From: Wenjunlia tyrosinilytica
GTDB taxonomy: Bacteria > Actinomycetota > Actinomycetes > Streptomycetales > Streptomycetaceae
Assembly (NCBI RefSeq): GCF_014646055.1
Contig: NZ_BMMS01000025.1
Span: 1-64,000, forward strand
Length of the DNA: 64,000 nt
Reading direction: 5' to 3'
Shown here in pieces: positions 26,432 to 36,439 of the stretch. How positions within the stretch are numbered: position 1 is the first letter of the stretch; every line of letters begins with the position of its first letter. A program made the translations under genes and the position numbers. The notes under the pieces were generated by a model that was not told where the DNA came from, searched no databases, and saw nothing but the letters and a program-made list of their open reading frames with translations.

Positions 26432-27558
26432 TGCGAAGCAGCGGCAGCGGCAGGAACAGTGGCGGCAACCGGAACCCCCGGGGCGGCCAGGGTGGCCGTG
26501 ACGGCAACAAGCAGAAGCGCTCGGGGCCCCCTCGCCCGGAGGAGCGCCGCTACGGCGCCCCCGGCGGCGGCCAGAGCGGGCGCGGCGGCACGGGAGCCAA
26601 GGGCGGCTCGGCCGGTCAGGGAGGTCAGGGCAGCCAGGGCAGCCAGGGCGGCCAGGGGGGCCGCGGTCAGGGAGCGCCGGGAGGCGCGGGCGGTCCCGGG
26701 GGCCGCGGCGGCCGACGGCCCGCACGGCCGCGTCCCGCCCGCCCGCGCGACTACGAGGCGCAGCTGGAGGAGACCGCCCGCGCCCGCCAGGCCCCCGGCA
26801 AGGCCGCTCCCAAGCTGCCCAAGACCTTCGACGGGGACGAGGGCGTCCGCCTGCAGAAGGTCCTCGCCCAGGCGGGTCTCGGCAGTCGCCGCGCCTGCGA
26901 GGAACTGATCGAGCGCGGCCGCGTCGAGGTCAACGGCAAGCGGGTGCGCGAGCAGGGCGTGCGCGTCGACCCCGACCGTGACGAGATCAAGGTGGACGGG
27001 CTCACCATCGAGACGCAGGGCCACCTGTTCTTCGCGCTCAACAAGCCCGAGGGCGTGGTCTCCACGATGGAGGACCCCGACGGCCGCCAGTGCCTGGGCG
27101 ACTACGTGACCAACCGGGAGACCCGGCTGTTCCACGTGGGCCGCCTCGACACCGAGACCGAGGGCATCATCCTGCTCACCAACCACGGCGAGCTGGCCCA
27201 CCGCCTGACCCATCCCCGGTACGGCGTCATCAAGACATATCTGGCCGCCGTCATCGGCCCGATCCCGCGCGACCTGGGCAAGCGGCTCAAGGAGGGCATC
27301 GAGCTCGAGGACGGCTTCGCCCGCGCCGACAGCTTCCGCGTCGTGCAGAACACCGGCAAGAACTACCTCGTCGAGGTGAGCCTGCACGAGGGCCGCAAGC
27401 ACATCGTCCGCCGCATGCTCGCCGAGGCCGGCTTCCCGGTCGAGCGGCTGGTGCGCACCCGGTTCGGCCCCATCGCCCTCGGCGACCAGAAGTCGGGATG
27501 GCTGCGCCGCCTGACCAACACCGAGGTCGGCATGCTGATGAACGAGGTCGGCCTCTAG
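26431..27558 (+). CDS. rRNA pseudouridine synthase (RsuA/RluB family)
   Basis: A 375-residue enzyme. Residues about 136-180 are an S4 RNA-binding domain (VRLQKVLAQAGLGSRRACEE, RGRVEVNGKRV), and residues about 190-370 are the catalytic domain with the Asp motif GRLDTETEGIILLTNHGEL. The first 110 residues are a Gly/Gln/Arg-rich repeat (GGQGSQGSQGGQGGRG) not found in E. coli RluB. It should modify a uridine in large or small subunit rRNA; the site is unknown. The start codon overlaps the scpB stop as TGATG. The same gene follows scpB in mycobacteria. Confidence 0.93.
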   Translation: MRSSGSGRNSGGNRNPRGGQGGRDGNKQKRSGPPRPEERRYGAPGGGQSGRGGTGAKGGSAGQGGQGSQGSQGGQGGRGQGAPGGAGGPGGRGGRRPARPRPARPRDYEAQLEETARARQAPGKAAPKLPKTFDGDEGVRLQKVLAQAGLGSRRACEELIERGRVEVNGKRVREQGVRVDPDRDEIKVDGLTIETQGHLFFALNKPEGVVSTMEDPDGRQCLGDYVTNRETRLFHVGRLDTETEGIILLTNHGELAHRLTHPRYGVIKTYLAAVIGPIPRDLGKRLKEGIELEDGFARADSFRVVQNTGKNYLVEVSLHEGRKHIVRRMLAEAGFPVERLVRTRFGPIALGDQKSGWLRRLTNTEVGMLMNEVGL

Positions 27559-27667
27559 TCCGCTTGGTCCGCTCGTTCGGTCCGCCCGTCGCCACCGCTC
27601 CCGTCGAGGCCGCTCTCGTGCGGCCCTCGGCGGCGGCCGGACGGCGTCCCGGCCCCCCATCAGGCCG

Positions 27668-28030
27668 TCAGCTCCACAGGGCGAGCGCCACCGCGTTGCC
27701 GTCCTCGTCCCGTTCGACCTCGAGCATTCCGGCGACCGCCGTCCGGTTGATCCGCCCGTACACATGCGGGAACTCGGTGTCCTCTCGGCACCCGGGCGGC
27801 GGCGCCGGGTCCGCGGCCTCCCACCGCACCCGGGCGTCGAGCGCGTCCTCGTCGATGAGCAGGACCATCAGCGGGCCCCGCACATCCCGGTAGAAGGCGT
27901 TGGCGACCGCCAGCGTCGTCTCCTCGTCCGGAGAGCAGTGCACGAAACCGTCGTCGGCGAGCGAGGCGGGAGCGTAGGGCCGGTCCGGTGCCTTCAGCCA
28001 GTCGTCGAGCGGGACCAGATGGAAGATCAT
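27668..28030 (-). CDS. DUF952 family protein
   Basis: A 120-residue protein matching DUF952 from end to end: IFHLVPLDDWLKA at the start, DDGFVHCSPDEE in the first third and EFPHVYGRINRTAV near the end. The fold resembles small ADP-ribosyl-transferase-like proteins, but no activity is established. It is divergent from aroH and convergent with the pseudouridine synthase gene. Confidence 0.9.
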   Translation of the reverse strand: MIFHLVPLDDWLKAPDRPYAPASLADDGFVHCSPDEETTLAVANAFYRDVRGPLMVLLIDEDALDARVRWEAADPAPPPGCREDTEFPHVYGRINRTAVAGMLEVERDEDGNAVALALWS

Positions 28031-28150
28031 GGGAGTAGTTCTATCGCGTCGGCCGGCTGTCTCGTCTGGTGGGCGTCGCGCCTTGCGGATGAGCCGGTCT
28101 GGCTAGGCTGGCCCGGGCAGGAGCATCCGGTGAACGAGGAGAGTGGCGAA

Positions 28151-28513
28151 GTGGCGGTACGAGCGGTCCGCGGAGCCGTCCAGCTGGAACGCGACGAAGC
28201 GGAGCACATGCACGAGCAGGTCTCGGAGCTGCTCACCGCCATGATCGAACGCAATGAACTGTCGGTGGACGACCTGATCAGCGTGATGTTCACAGCCACC
28301 CCCGACCTGCACAGCGACTTCCCCGCCGTGGGCGCCCGCAAGCTCGGCATCACCGACGTCCCGCTGATCTGCGCGCAGGAGCTGGACGTTCCCGGGGCCT
28401 TGCCCAGGGTGGTGCGGATCCTCGCCCATGTCGAGACCTCGCGCGGCAAGAGCGACATCAACCATGTGTACCTCGGCGCCGCCGCCGCGCTGCGCCGGGA
28501 CATCGCCCAGTAG
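28151..28513 (+). CDS. aroH: Chorismate mutase, AroH class
   Basis: A 120-residue monofunctional AroH-type chorismate mutase. Active-site residues known from the Bacillus enzyme are all present: the early Arg in VRAVRGAV, SVMFTATPDLHSDFPA, the Glu in CAQELDVPG, the Arg in VVRILAHVE and the Tyr in NHVYLG. It makes prephenate, which the next gene, tyrA, uses. GTG 28151 has a GAGGAG about 9 bases upstream. Confidence 0.95.
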   Translation: MAVRAVRGAVQLERDEAEHMHEQVSELLTAMIERNELSVDDLISVMFTATPDLHSDFPAVGARKLGITDVPLICAQELDVPGALPRVVRILAHVETSRGKSDINHVYLGAAAALRRDIAQ

Positions 28514-28594
28514 CCCCCGCCGGCGCGCCAACGGCCCATCGGCAGCCCGCACAGCCCCAGCAGTCAACGAACGAGCCACGGAACGGCACTCGAG

Positions 28595-29680
28595 ATGCGT
28601 ACCGCCGTCGTCATCGGCACAGGTCTCATCGGGACCTCCGCCGCCCTCGCCCTGACCTCCCGCGGGGTCACCGTCCACCTGCGCGACCAGGACCCGTCGG
28701 CGGCACGCACCGCCGCCGCCCTCGGCGCGGGTACGGACGAGCCGCCGGCGGAGCAGGCGGAGCTGGCCGTCGTCGCCGTCCCGCCCGCGCACATCGGGCA
28801 CACCGTCGCCGAGGCGCAGGCCCAGGGGGTGGCCCGCAGCTACCTGGACGTGGCCAGCGTCAAGGGCGGCCCCCGCAGGGACCTGGAAGGGCTCGGCTGC
28901 GACTTGTCCCGCTACATCGGCACCCACCCCATGGCGGGCAAGGAGCGCTCGGGCCCGCTGGCGGCGACGGCCGACCTGTTCGAGGGACGGCCGTGGGTGC
29001 TCACACCGACCCCCGAGACGGACACCGCGACCCTCAACCTCGCGCTGGAGCTCGTCGCCCTGTGCCGGGCCGTGCCCGTGGTGATGGACGCCGACGAGCA
29101 CGACCGGGCCGTCGCGCTCGTCTCCCACACCCCGCAGCTGCTCGCCAGCATGGTCGCCGCCCGGCTCCAGCACGCGGACGACACCGCCGTGCGCCTGTCC
29201 GGGCAGGGCATCCGCGACGTCACCCGCATCGCCGCCTCCGAGCCGGCGATGTGGATCGACATCCTCTCCGCCAACCCCGGTCCGGTCGCCGACGTGCTCG
29301 CCGCGGTCGCCGGAGACCTCGACGAGACCGTCCAGGCGCTGCGGGCGCTCCAGTCGGCCGACGAGAGCAAGCGGACCAACGGGTCGGCGGGGATCGAGGA
29401 CGTGCTGCGCCGGGGCAACGCGGGCCGGGCGAGAATCCCCGGCAAGCACGGCTCCGCGCCCACCGCCTACGAGACCGTGGCGGTCCTCATCGGCGACCAG
29501 CCCGGGGAGCTGGCCCGGCTCTTCGCGGACGCGGGCCGCGCCGGGATCAACATCGAGGACGTGCGCATCGAGCACTCGACGGGCCAGCAGGCCGGTGTGG
29601 CCCAGCTCATGGTCGCCCCCTCCGCGGCCCCCGCGCTCACGGCGGCGCTGCGCGAACGCGGCTGGAGCCTGCGCGGCTGA
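28595..29680 (+). CDS. tyrA: Prephenate dehydrogenase with ACT domain
   Basis: A 361-residue enzyme of tyrosine synthesis. The Rossmann motif AVVIGTGLIGTSAAL opens the protein. THPMAGKERSG and the catalytic His in VSHTPQLLAS follow. Residues about 290-361 (ETVAVLIGDQPGELARLFAD, GINIEDVRIEHS) are an ACT domain, usually the site of tyrosine feedback. It lies 80 bp after aroH on the same strand, so the two consecutive steps are likely co-transcribed. Confidence 0.95.
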   Translation: MRTAVVIGTGLIGTSAALALTSRGVTVHLRDQDPSAARTAAALGAGTDEPPAEQAELAVVAVPPAHIGHTVAEAQAQGVARSYLDVASVKGGPRRDLEGLGCDLSRYIGTHPMAGKERSGPLAATADLFEGRPWVLTPTPETDTATLNLALELVALCRAVPVVMDADEHDRAVALVSHTPQLLASMVAARLQHADDTAVRLSGQGIRDVTRIAASEPAMWIDILSANPGPVADVLAAVAGDLDETVQALRALQSADESKRTNGSAGIEDVLRRGNAGRARIPGKHGSAPTAYETVAVLIGDQPGELARLFADAGRAGINIEDVRIEHSTGQQAGVAQLMVAPSAAPALTAALRERGWSLRG

Positions 29681-29871
29681 CCGGCCGTCGCCCACCCGGG
29701 TGAGCCGCCGACGGGCCGGCCGCCCGGCGGGCCGCGGACCGCCGCGCCCGGCCCGTCCCGGCCGGGCGGGAGAGCGGGCTCCCCATTGCCAGTAACCTTG
29801 AACCTTGGAATCAGTGCGCCCACCCTCGCGGGCGACGGCCAAATGAGACCGAACGAGAGAGGTCATTCACT

Positions 29872-30597
29872 GTGGAAACCGCCGGTCGGCCGCAGGACGC
29901 GGTAGTCGTCGCCATCGACGGTCCCTCGGGCACGGGCAAGTCCAGCACCTCGCGCGCCGTCGCGACCAAGCTGGGCCTGCGCTTCCTGGACACGGGAGCC
30001 CAGTACCGGGCGATGACCTGGTGGATGCTGACCAACGAGGTCGACGTCGACGACGCCGCCGCGGTCGCCCTCGCCTCCGACAAGCCGGTGCTGGTCTCCG
30101 GTACCGACCCGCTGAACCCGACGATCACCGTGGACGGCGTGGACGCCTCGGGGCCGATCCGCACCCAGGAGGTCACCGCCGCGGTCAGCGCGGTGAGCGC
30201 CGTTCCCGAGGTGCGTGCCCGCCTGGTCGAGCTCCAGCGCACCGCCTGCGCCGAGTCCGCCGCCGCCGGCGGCATCGTGGTCGAGGGCCGCGACATCGGC
30301 ACCACCGTCCTGCCGGACGCCACTCTCAAGGTCTACCTGACCGCCTCCGCCCAGGCGCGCGCCGCCCGCCGCAGCGGTGAGCTCAAGGGCGTCCCGGGCG
30401 CGGGGCAGATGAGCGTCGAGGCCACCCGCGAGGCGCTGGTCCGCCGTGACGCCGCCGACTCCGGGCGCAAGACCTCCCCGCTGGCCAAGGCCGACGACGC
30501 CATCGAGGTGGACACCACCGAGCTCAGCCTGGAGCAGGTCATAGAGGCCATCGTGACCCTGGTGGACGAGAAGCTGAAGGAGCGGACCACCGGGTGA
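29872..30597 (+). CDS. cmk: Cytidylate kinase
   Basis: A 241-residue (d)CMP kinase. The P-loop AIDGPSGTGKSSTSRAVA, the substrate motif LRFLDTGAQYRAMTW and the conserved VVEGRDIGTTVLPDA are clear. The GTG has GAGAGAGG about 9 bases upstream. The stop overlaps the plsC start (GTGA). The cmk-plsC-der order is common in actinobacteria. Confidence 0.96.
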   Translation: METAGRPQDAVVVAIDGPSGTGKSSTSRAVATKLGLRFLDTGAQYRAMTWWMLTNEVDVDDAAAVALASDKPVLVSGTDPLNPTITVDGVDASGPIRTQEVTAAVSAVSAVPEVRARLVELQRTACAESAAAGGIVVEGRDIGTTVLPDATLKVYLTASAQARAARRSGELKGVPGAGQMSVEATREALVRRDAADSGRKTSPLAKADDAIEVDTTELSLEQVIEAIVTLVDEKLKERTTG

Positions 30598-31250
30598 CCC
30601 ACGAGCAGACCGCCCCGGGGCCCAGAGGAGCCGCGGTCGGGCGGCGCATCGGCATCGGCATCATGCACGGACTGTGGCGGCCGCGTGTGCTCGGGGCATG
30701 GCGGGTGCCCTCCCACGGCCCCGTGATCCTGGCCGCCAACCACAGCCACGGCGTCGACGGGCCCATGCTCATCGGCACCTCGCCGCGCCCGGTGCACTTC
30801 CTGGTCAAGCAGGAGGCGTTCGTCGGGCCGCTCGACCCGTTCCTGCGCGGCATCGGGCAGCTGCCCGTCGACCGCCAGGGCACCGACCGCACCGCGGTCA
30901 CCTCGGCCCTCGGCGTGCTGGCACGCGGCGGTGTCCTCGGGATCTTCCCCGAGGGCACCCGGGGCGGGGGCGACTTCGCCTCCATCCGGGGCGGGCTGGC
31001 CTATTTCGCGGTGCGCTCCGGCGCGCCCGTGGTGCCGGTGGCCTGCTTCGGCACCACCGAGCACGGAAGGGCCATAAGGACCCTCCCACCGCTGCGCAGC
31101 CGTATCGACGTGGTCTTCGGGGACCCGTTCGAGGCGGGGGACGGCACCGGCGCCCGCACCCGCAGGGCGCTGGACGCGGCCACGCTGCGCATCCAGGAGC
31201 GGCTGACCGCCCACCTGGGGAACGCGAGGCGCGCCACCGGGCGCGCCTGA
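30594..31250 (+). CDS. plsC: 1-acyl-glycerol-3-phosphate acyltransferase
   Basis: A 218-residue lysophospholipid acyltransferase. The catalytic HX4D motif is NHSHGVDG, and the glycerol-phosphate-binding motif is [11 protein letters not shown]. These define the PlsC family, which makes phosphatidic acid at the membrane. The GTG start overlaps the cmk stop. Confidence 0.93.
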   Translation: MTHEQTAPGPRGAAVGRRIGIGIMHGLWRPRVLGAWRVPSHGPVILAANHSHGVDGPMLIGTSPRPVHFLVKQEAFVGPLDPFLRGIGQLPVDRQGTDRTAVTSALGVLARGGVLGIFPEGTRGGGDFASIRGGLAYFAVRSGAPVVPVACFGTTEHGRAIRTLPPLRSRIDVVFGDPFEAGDGTGARTRRALDAATLRIQERLTAHLGNARRATGRA

Positions 31251-31293
31251 ACCCCGAACCACGCAGTTTTTTTCGGACGAGGAAGACGACTTC

Positions 31294-32757
31294 ATGGACA
31301 ACGAGAACACTTCCGGCTCCGGCGAGCACGGCGAGCTGGGCCAGGACGAGTACGCGCAGTTCATGGAGATCGCCGCCGAGGAGGGCTTCGACCTCGACGA
31401 GGTCAACGAGGGCCTCGACGAGGCGGGCCACGGCCCGCTTCCCGTGCTCGCCGTCGTCGGCCGCCCCAACGTGGGCAAGTCGACGCTGGTCAACCGGATC
31501 ATCGGCCGCCGCGAGGCCGTCGTCGAGGACCGGCCCGGCGTCACCCGGGACCGGGTGAGCTACGAGGCCCACTGGAGCGGGCGCCGCTTCAAGCTCGTCG
31601 ACACCGGCGGCTGGGAGCAGGACGTGCTGGGCATCGACGCCTCCGTCGCCGCCCAGGCCGAGTTCGCCATCGAGGCCGCCGACGCGGTGGTGTTCGTCGT
31701 GGACGCCACCGTCGGCGCCACCGACACCGACGAGGCCGTCGTCAAGCTGCTGCGCCGCGCGGGCAAGCCGGTGGTGCTGTGCGCCAACAAGGTGGACGGC
31801 CCCTCCTCCGAGGCCGACGCCACCGCCCTGTGGTCCCTGGGCCTCGGCGAGCCGCACCCGGTCTCGGCGCTGCACGGCCGCGGCACCGGAGACATGCTCG
31901 ACGCCGTCCTCGAGGCGCTGCCCGAGGCGCCCGCGCAGACCTTCGGCGCCACGGTCGGCGGCCCGCGCCGCGTCGCCCTCGTCGGCCGCCCCAACGTCGG
32001 CAAGTCCAGCCTGCTCAACCAGGTCGCGGGCGAGGAGCGCGTCGTCGTGGACGCCACGGCGGGCACCACCCGCGACCCTGTGGACGAGATGATCGAACTC
32101 GGCGGCAAGACCTGGAAGTTCGTGGACACCGCGGGCATCCGCCGCCGGGTCCACCTCACCGAGGGCGCGGACTTCTACGCCTCACTGCGGACCGCGGCGG
32201 CGCTGGAGAAGGCCGAGGTCGCCGTCGTCCTCATCGACGCCAGCGAAAGCCTCGCCGAGCAGGACACCCGCATCATCTCGATGGCGGTCGAGGCCGGGCG
32301 GGCCGTGGTGATCGCCTACAACAAGTGGGACCTGCTGGACGAGGAGCGCCGCTACTACCTGGAGCGGGAGATCGAGAAGGACCTCGTCCAGGTGAAGTGG
32401 GCGCCCCGGGTCAATGTCTCGGCGCGCACGGGCCGGCACATGGACAAGCTCGTCCCGGCCATCGAGAACGCGCTGGCCGGGTGGGAGACCCGGGTGCCGA
32501 CGGGCCGCCTCAACGCGTTCCTCGGCGAGCTCGTCGCCGCGAATCCGCACCCGATCCGCGGCGGCAAGCAGCCCCGCATCCTGTTCGGGACGCAGGCCGG
32601 AACGCGCCCGCCGCGGTTCGTCCTGTTCGCCTCGGGCTTCCTCGAGGCGGGGTACCGGCGCTTCGTCGAGCGCCGTCTGCGTGAGGAGTTCGGCTTCGAG
32701 GGCACCCCGATCCAGATCTCGGTCCGGGTCAGGGAGAAGCGCGGCCGCAAGAAGTGA
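31294..32757 (+). CDS. der: GTPase Der (EngA)
   Basis: A 487-residue protein with two GTPase domains in tandem, the hallmark of Der, which matures the 50S subunit. Each has a GRPNVGKS P-loop (near residues 54 and 231); the first also has [16 protein letters not shown] and NKVDGP, and the second NKWDLLD. A KH-like C-terminal domain ends in [12 protein letters not shown]. The first 45 residues are an acidic extension seen in actinobacteria. Confidence 0.97.
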   Translation: MDNENTSGSGEHGELGQDEYAQFMEIAAEEGFDLDEVNEGLDEAGHGPLPVLAVVGRPNVGKSTLVNRIIGRREAVVEDRPGVTRDRVSYEAHWSGRRFKLVDTGGWEQDVLGIDASVAAQAEFAIEAADAVVFVVDATVGATDTDEAVVKLLRRAGKPVVLCANKVDGPSSEADATALWSLGLGEPHPVSALHGRGTGDMLDAVLEALPEAPAQTFGATVGGPRRVALVGRPNVGKSSLLNQVAGEERVVVDATAGTTRDPVDEMIELGGKTWKFVDTAGIRRRVHLTEGADFYASLRTAAALEKAEVAVVLIDASESLAEQDTRIISMAVEAGRAVVIAYNKWDLLDEERRYYLEREIEKDLVQVKWAPRVNVSARTGRHMDKLVPAIENALAGWETRVPTGRLNAFLGELVAANPHPIRGGKQPRILFGTQAGTRPPRFVLFASGFLEAGYRRFVERRLREEFGFEGTPIQISVRVREKRGRKK

Positions 32758-32762
32758 CGCGA

Positions 32763-32788
32763 CCGCCGGGGTTCACATCCCCCGGCGG
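32763..32788. terminator. Stem-loop between der and a convergent gene
   Basis: A perfect 9-bp stem (CCGCCGGGG with CCCCGGCGG) and an 8-base loop start six bases after the der stop. The loop contains the stop codon of the convergent gene, so it may serve both. Confidence 0.75.
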
Positions 32789-33081
32789 CGGTTGTCGTGC
32801 GGAGCGGGCGGCAGCGCGGGACGGATCCCGCGGTGCCGCCCGTACTGCTGCCGGGGCAGGGAGGCCTCGGGGACCCACTGCGGGGGGTTCTGGAAGCCGG
32901 TGAACTTCAGGTCCTCCTCACCGCTGCGGTCGCCGGGGAGGGCCCGGAAGAGCCTGCGGTACTCGGAGTAGAGCGCGTCGTAGATCGGTGTGGTGCCGGA
33001 CCCGTCGGGCGCCTCACGCGCCGGACGCATCGCCGGGATCTGGTGGTAGGGCGCCGGGGAGGAAAGGTCGAAGGTGTGCAC
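32773..33081 (-). CDS. Short hypothetical protein
   Basis: About 102 residues from a GTG at 33081 (VHTFDLSSPAPYHQIPA), with the stop in the hairpin after der. The middle (TTPIYDALYSEYRRLFRALP, DLKFTGFQN) looks like real protein, and I recall similar proteins beside der in other Streptomyces. The end is Arg/Pro-rich. No domain is recognised. The start is uncertain: no ribosome binding site is clear, the frame is open to 33183, and an internal ATG at 33030 is possible. Confidence 0.6.
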   Translation of the reverse strand: MHTFDLSSPAPYHQIPAMRPAREAPDGSGTTPIYDALYSEYRRLFRALPGDRSGEEDLKFTGFQNPPQWVPEASLPRQQYGRHRGIRPALPPAPHDNRRRGM

Positions 33082-33362
33082 GTATGCGCCAACGATCCGG
33101 ACTGGCCCGGAGATACGGGGCCGACGCCTGCAATATCGGGTGAGATGTCCGGTGCCGCAGGAGACCGCCCATGGGCCCGGCACCGCGGCCCGTGTCGCGC
33201 GTCCGCCAGCGAGGGCGGGCGATGGCGGGCGCGGGCAGGTCAGGGCAGGTCAGATCAGGGTAGGCCAGGGCGGGCGAGGGGCAAGCAGGGGGCGGGCCGC
33301 GGGCACGCCGAGGCCCGGAACGGCCCCAGGGGCAGGCCGTTTCCGGGCGGTCGGGTCCCGGC
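33082..33362. other. G-rich gap with hairpin, no gene seen
   Basis: This stretch between two leftward genes has an irregular (G/A/C)-rich repeat (variants of GGTCAGGGCAGG at about 33235-33270). A hairpin at 33314-33347 pairs CCCGGAACGGCC with GGCCGTTTCCGGG, with one bulged base. The hairpin lies just beyond the stop of the leftward gene that ends at 33363 and probably terminates it. Confidence 0.5.
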
Positions 33363-34160
33363 TCAGGTCCCGGCGAGCCTCAGTGACGCGCCCAGTAGCA
33401 GGCCCTGCGCCGAGGCCCGGTCCAGCGCCTCGCGCAGCAGGTCCTCGCGCGGCTGGCGGCCGATCATTCCGGACGGGGCGGCGTAGACGAACACCTCGTT
33501 GTGCCGACTGGCGATGTTCCGCCACGCCTCCGTCACCTGGAGCGGCTGGTGGGCCTGCCACCACGATGTCTGGCCGCCGAACGCGTCGGGCTGCAGCACC
33601 GCGTGCAGCTTGCCCATCGCCAGCAGCACCGACCAGCCGGGCAGCGGGGACGGCGGCCGCTCGACGTCGTTGACCGGCAGGAAGCCCTGTTCGATCAGCA
33701 GCGTCAGGAACTCGTCGCGGGTCCCCTGGCTGCCGGGACGGGTGATCGGCCCGGTCGGCTCCACCACCAGGGCGGGATGGCCGCTGCCCTGGCAGAGCAC
33801 CAGGCCGCAGGTGATGCCGAGGACGGCGGGCTGGGCGGGCTCGTCGTCGTGCGCGGGGGCGGAGTGGACCCCGTCCGAGACCTCGCCCCGGGTGATGCTC
33901 TGCACCGCGCCGAGCAGCTGCTCCTCGGTGACCGACACCACCTGGGAGGGGATGCAGGTGGCGTGGGCGAAGGCGAGCACCGCGGTCTCCTCACCGACGA
34001 AGAGCACGGTGCTCGTCCGCTCCTGGGCGATGTCGCCAGGGGTACGGCAGGACGTGCAGTCGTAGGACTCCGGGGCGTTCTCCCCCGCGAGGAGGCGGTC
34101 CGCCTCCTCGTCTCCGATCTCGGCGCGTACCTCGTCGCTGACCTCGAGCATGAGCGGCAC
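33363..34160 (-). CDS. Hypothetical protein with CxxC motif
   Basis: A 265-residue protein I do not recognise. Features seen: an acidic N-terminus (LEVSDEVRAEIGDEEADRLL), a CTSCRTPGD motif near residue 35 that could bind metal, several short beta/alpha units (VLFVGEETAVLAFAHATC, GLVLCQGSGHPALVVEP) and a C-terminus with EVFVYAAPSG. No signal peptide or membrane segment. GTG 34160 is well supported by AGGAG 7 bases upstream. Transcribed alone and divergent from the Rpf-like gene. Confidence 0.7.
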   Translation of the reverse strand: MPLMLEVSDEVRAEIGDEEADRLLAGENAPESYDCTSCRTPGDIAQERTSTVLFVGEETAVLAFAHATCIPSQVVSVTEEQLLGAVQSITRGEVSDGVHSAPAHDDEPAQPAVLGITCGLVLCQGSGHPALVVEPTGPITRPGSQGTRDEFLTLLIEQGFLPVNDVERPPSPLPGWSVLLAMGKLHAVLQPDAFGGQTSWWQAHQPLQVTEAWRNIASRHNEVFVYAAPSGMIGRQPREDLLREALDRASAQGLLLGASLRLAGT

Positions 34161-34334
34161 GGGAAGGCTCCTGGGTATCTTCCGGCGCCGGGCGTCTCCC
34201 GGCTCCGAATGAACAACGGCCCTTCCCGCGCTTCAGACACGGCCAGGTGTCCGGACGGCGGGGTCCGCCGTTCGAGGGGAGTTCACGGCGTGCCGCCCCG
34301 CCATCCAGTGATCGCCATGGAATGACATGCATAG

Positions 34335-35003
<669 letters not shown>

Positions 35004-35018
35004 AGCGTCCCCAGCGGC

Positions 35019-35699
35019 TCACCAACGGGTTCGACGGGTGAACCCCGGCTCCGCCGGCTCCCCGGTGAACGCCACACTGCCGCGGCGCAGCACATGGACG
35101 ACGGCCGCGCCCCGCAGAGCCCCCCGCAGTTGCTGCTCAGCGACAACCACCGTCCGGCCTCCGTCGGCGGCCTGTTCGGCGAGCACCTGGTGCATCCGCG
35201 CCGCCGCGGCCGGAGCCAGGCCCTGCCCCGGCTCGTCGAGCAGCAGCACACCGGCACCGCTCAGCAGCGCCAGCGACACCGCCACCATCCGCTGCTCACC
35301 GCCCGACAGCGTCCCCACCCGCCGCTTCAGCAGCCCCCGCAGGGCCGGAAAGGCCTCGAACGCGGGCGTGCGGCCGCCGACGTCCCCGGTGACGAGCGCG
35401 AAGTGCTCCTCCACCGTCAGAGAGCCGAAGACCGCCCGCTGTTCCGGTACGAGCGCGAGCCCGCGCCGTGCCCGGCGGAACGCGTCGAGCCCCGTGACGT
35501 CCTCGCCCCGCCACAGCACCCGTCCCCCGGAGAGGGGAACGATCCCCGCCAGGGCGTGCAGAGCGGTGCTGCGCCCGGAGCCGTTGCGCCCCAGAAGGAC
35601 CGTCAGCCGCCCCGAGGGCATGGCGAGGTCCACCCCGTGCAGCGCCTCCAGCGGGCCGTACCGCACCCGGGCTCCACGCAGCTCGATCTCCACACTCAT
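35019..35699 (-). CDS. livF: Branched-chain amino-acid-type ABC transporter ATPase, LivF-like
   Basis: A 226-residue ABC ATPase. The signature LSGGEQRMVAVSLALLSG and Walker B VLLLDEPGQGLAP are intact, but Walker A reads GRNGSGRST, with Arg in place of the invariant Lys. The switch position is AEQQ, and Gln there is normal for LivF. It is the last gene of the leftward operon, and its start overlaps the livG stop. The Lys-to-Arg change would be expected to weaken ATP hydrolysis at this site. Confidence 0.92.
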   Translation of the reverse strand: MSVEIELRGARVRYGPLEALHGVDLAMPSGRLTVLLGRNGSGRSTALHALAGIVPLSGGRVLWRGEDVTGLDAFRRARRGLALVPEQRAVFGSLTVEEHFALVTGDVGGRTPAFEAFPALRGLLKRRVGTLSGGEQRMVAVSLALLSGAGVLLLDEPGQGLAPAAAARMHQVLAEQAADGGRTVVVAEQQLRGALRGAAVVHVLRRGSVAFTGEPAEPGFTRRTRW

Positions 35700-36439
35700 C
35701 GCACCTCACCCCCACCCTCCCGCTCCTCGGCCCCGCCCGGCCCGAGCAGGCGCCCGCCCGCCATCTCGTGGACGGTGTCGGCCACCCGCTGGACGAGGTC
35801 CAGATCGTGCTCCACGAGCAGGAGCGCCATCCCGTCGGCGGCCAGGGCGCGCAGCACCCTCCCCAGTGCCTCGGCCTCGTCCTGGTCCAGGCCCGCGGCG
35901 GGCTCGTCCAGCAGGAGCACTGTGGGCGAGGAGGCCAGGACCCGGGCCAGCTCCACCCTGCGCAGGGTGCCGGTGGGCAGATCGGCGGCCCGAAGCCGGT
36001 GGCTCGCGCCCAGGTCGAGCAGGCGCAGGGCCGCTCGCGTGGCGGCGCGGGCGGACGAGCGTCCCGGCTGCGGCAGGCCGATCAGGCCTGCGGCGAGTCC
36101 GGGGGCCGTGAGCCCGCGGCGCTGCTCGGCGCCGACGCGGACGTTCTCCTCCACCGTCAGTCCGGGGAAGACGGCGAGCTGCTGGAAGGTACGGGCCAGG
36201 CCCAGCCGGGCACGGGCGTGGTCGGGAAGGCGGGTGACGTCGCGTCCGGCGAGGAAGACCCGCCCGGAGGTCGGCCGGACCGTGCCGCACAGGCAGTCGA
36301 ACAGCGTGGACTTGCCCGCTCCGTTGTGCCCGACGAGGGCGGTCACCCGTCCTGCGGGCACGCTGAGATCCACCCCGTCCACGGCGGTGAAGCCGCCGTA
36401 CCGGTGGGTGATGCCCCGGGCGGCCAGTGGCGCGGTCAC
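35696..36439 (-). CDS. livG: Branched-chain amino-acid-type ABC transporter ATPase, LivG-like
   Basis: A 247-residue ABC ATPase with an intact Walker A (GHNGAGKSTLFDCLCG), Walker B (VLLLDEPAAGLD) and switch His (LLLVEHDLDLV). The signature is degenerate: LPTGTLRRVELAR in place of the usual LSYGQQRR. The length is at the short end for LivG. Overlaps the permease gene before it and livF after it. In the LivFG dimer its good Walker A faces the good signature of LivF. Confidence 0.92.
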   Translation of the reverse strand: MTAPLAARGITHRYGGFTAVDGVDLSVPAGRVTALVGHNGAGKSTLFDCLCGTVRPTSGRVFLAGRDVTRLPDHARARLGLARTFQQLAVFPGLTVEENVRVGAEQRRGLTAPGLAAGLIGLPQPGRSSARAATRAALRLLDLGASHRLRAADLPTGTLRRVELARVLASSPTVLLLDEPAAGLDQDEAEALGRVLRALAADGMALLLVEHDLDLVQRVADTVHEMAGGRLLGPGGAEEREGGGEVR

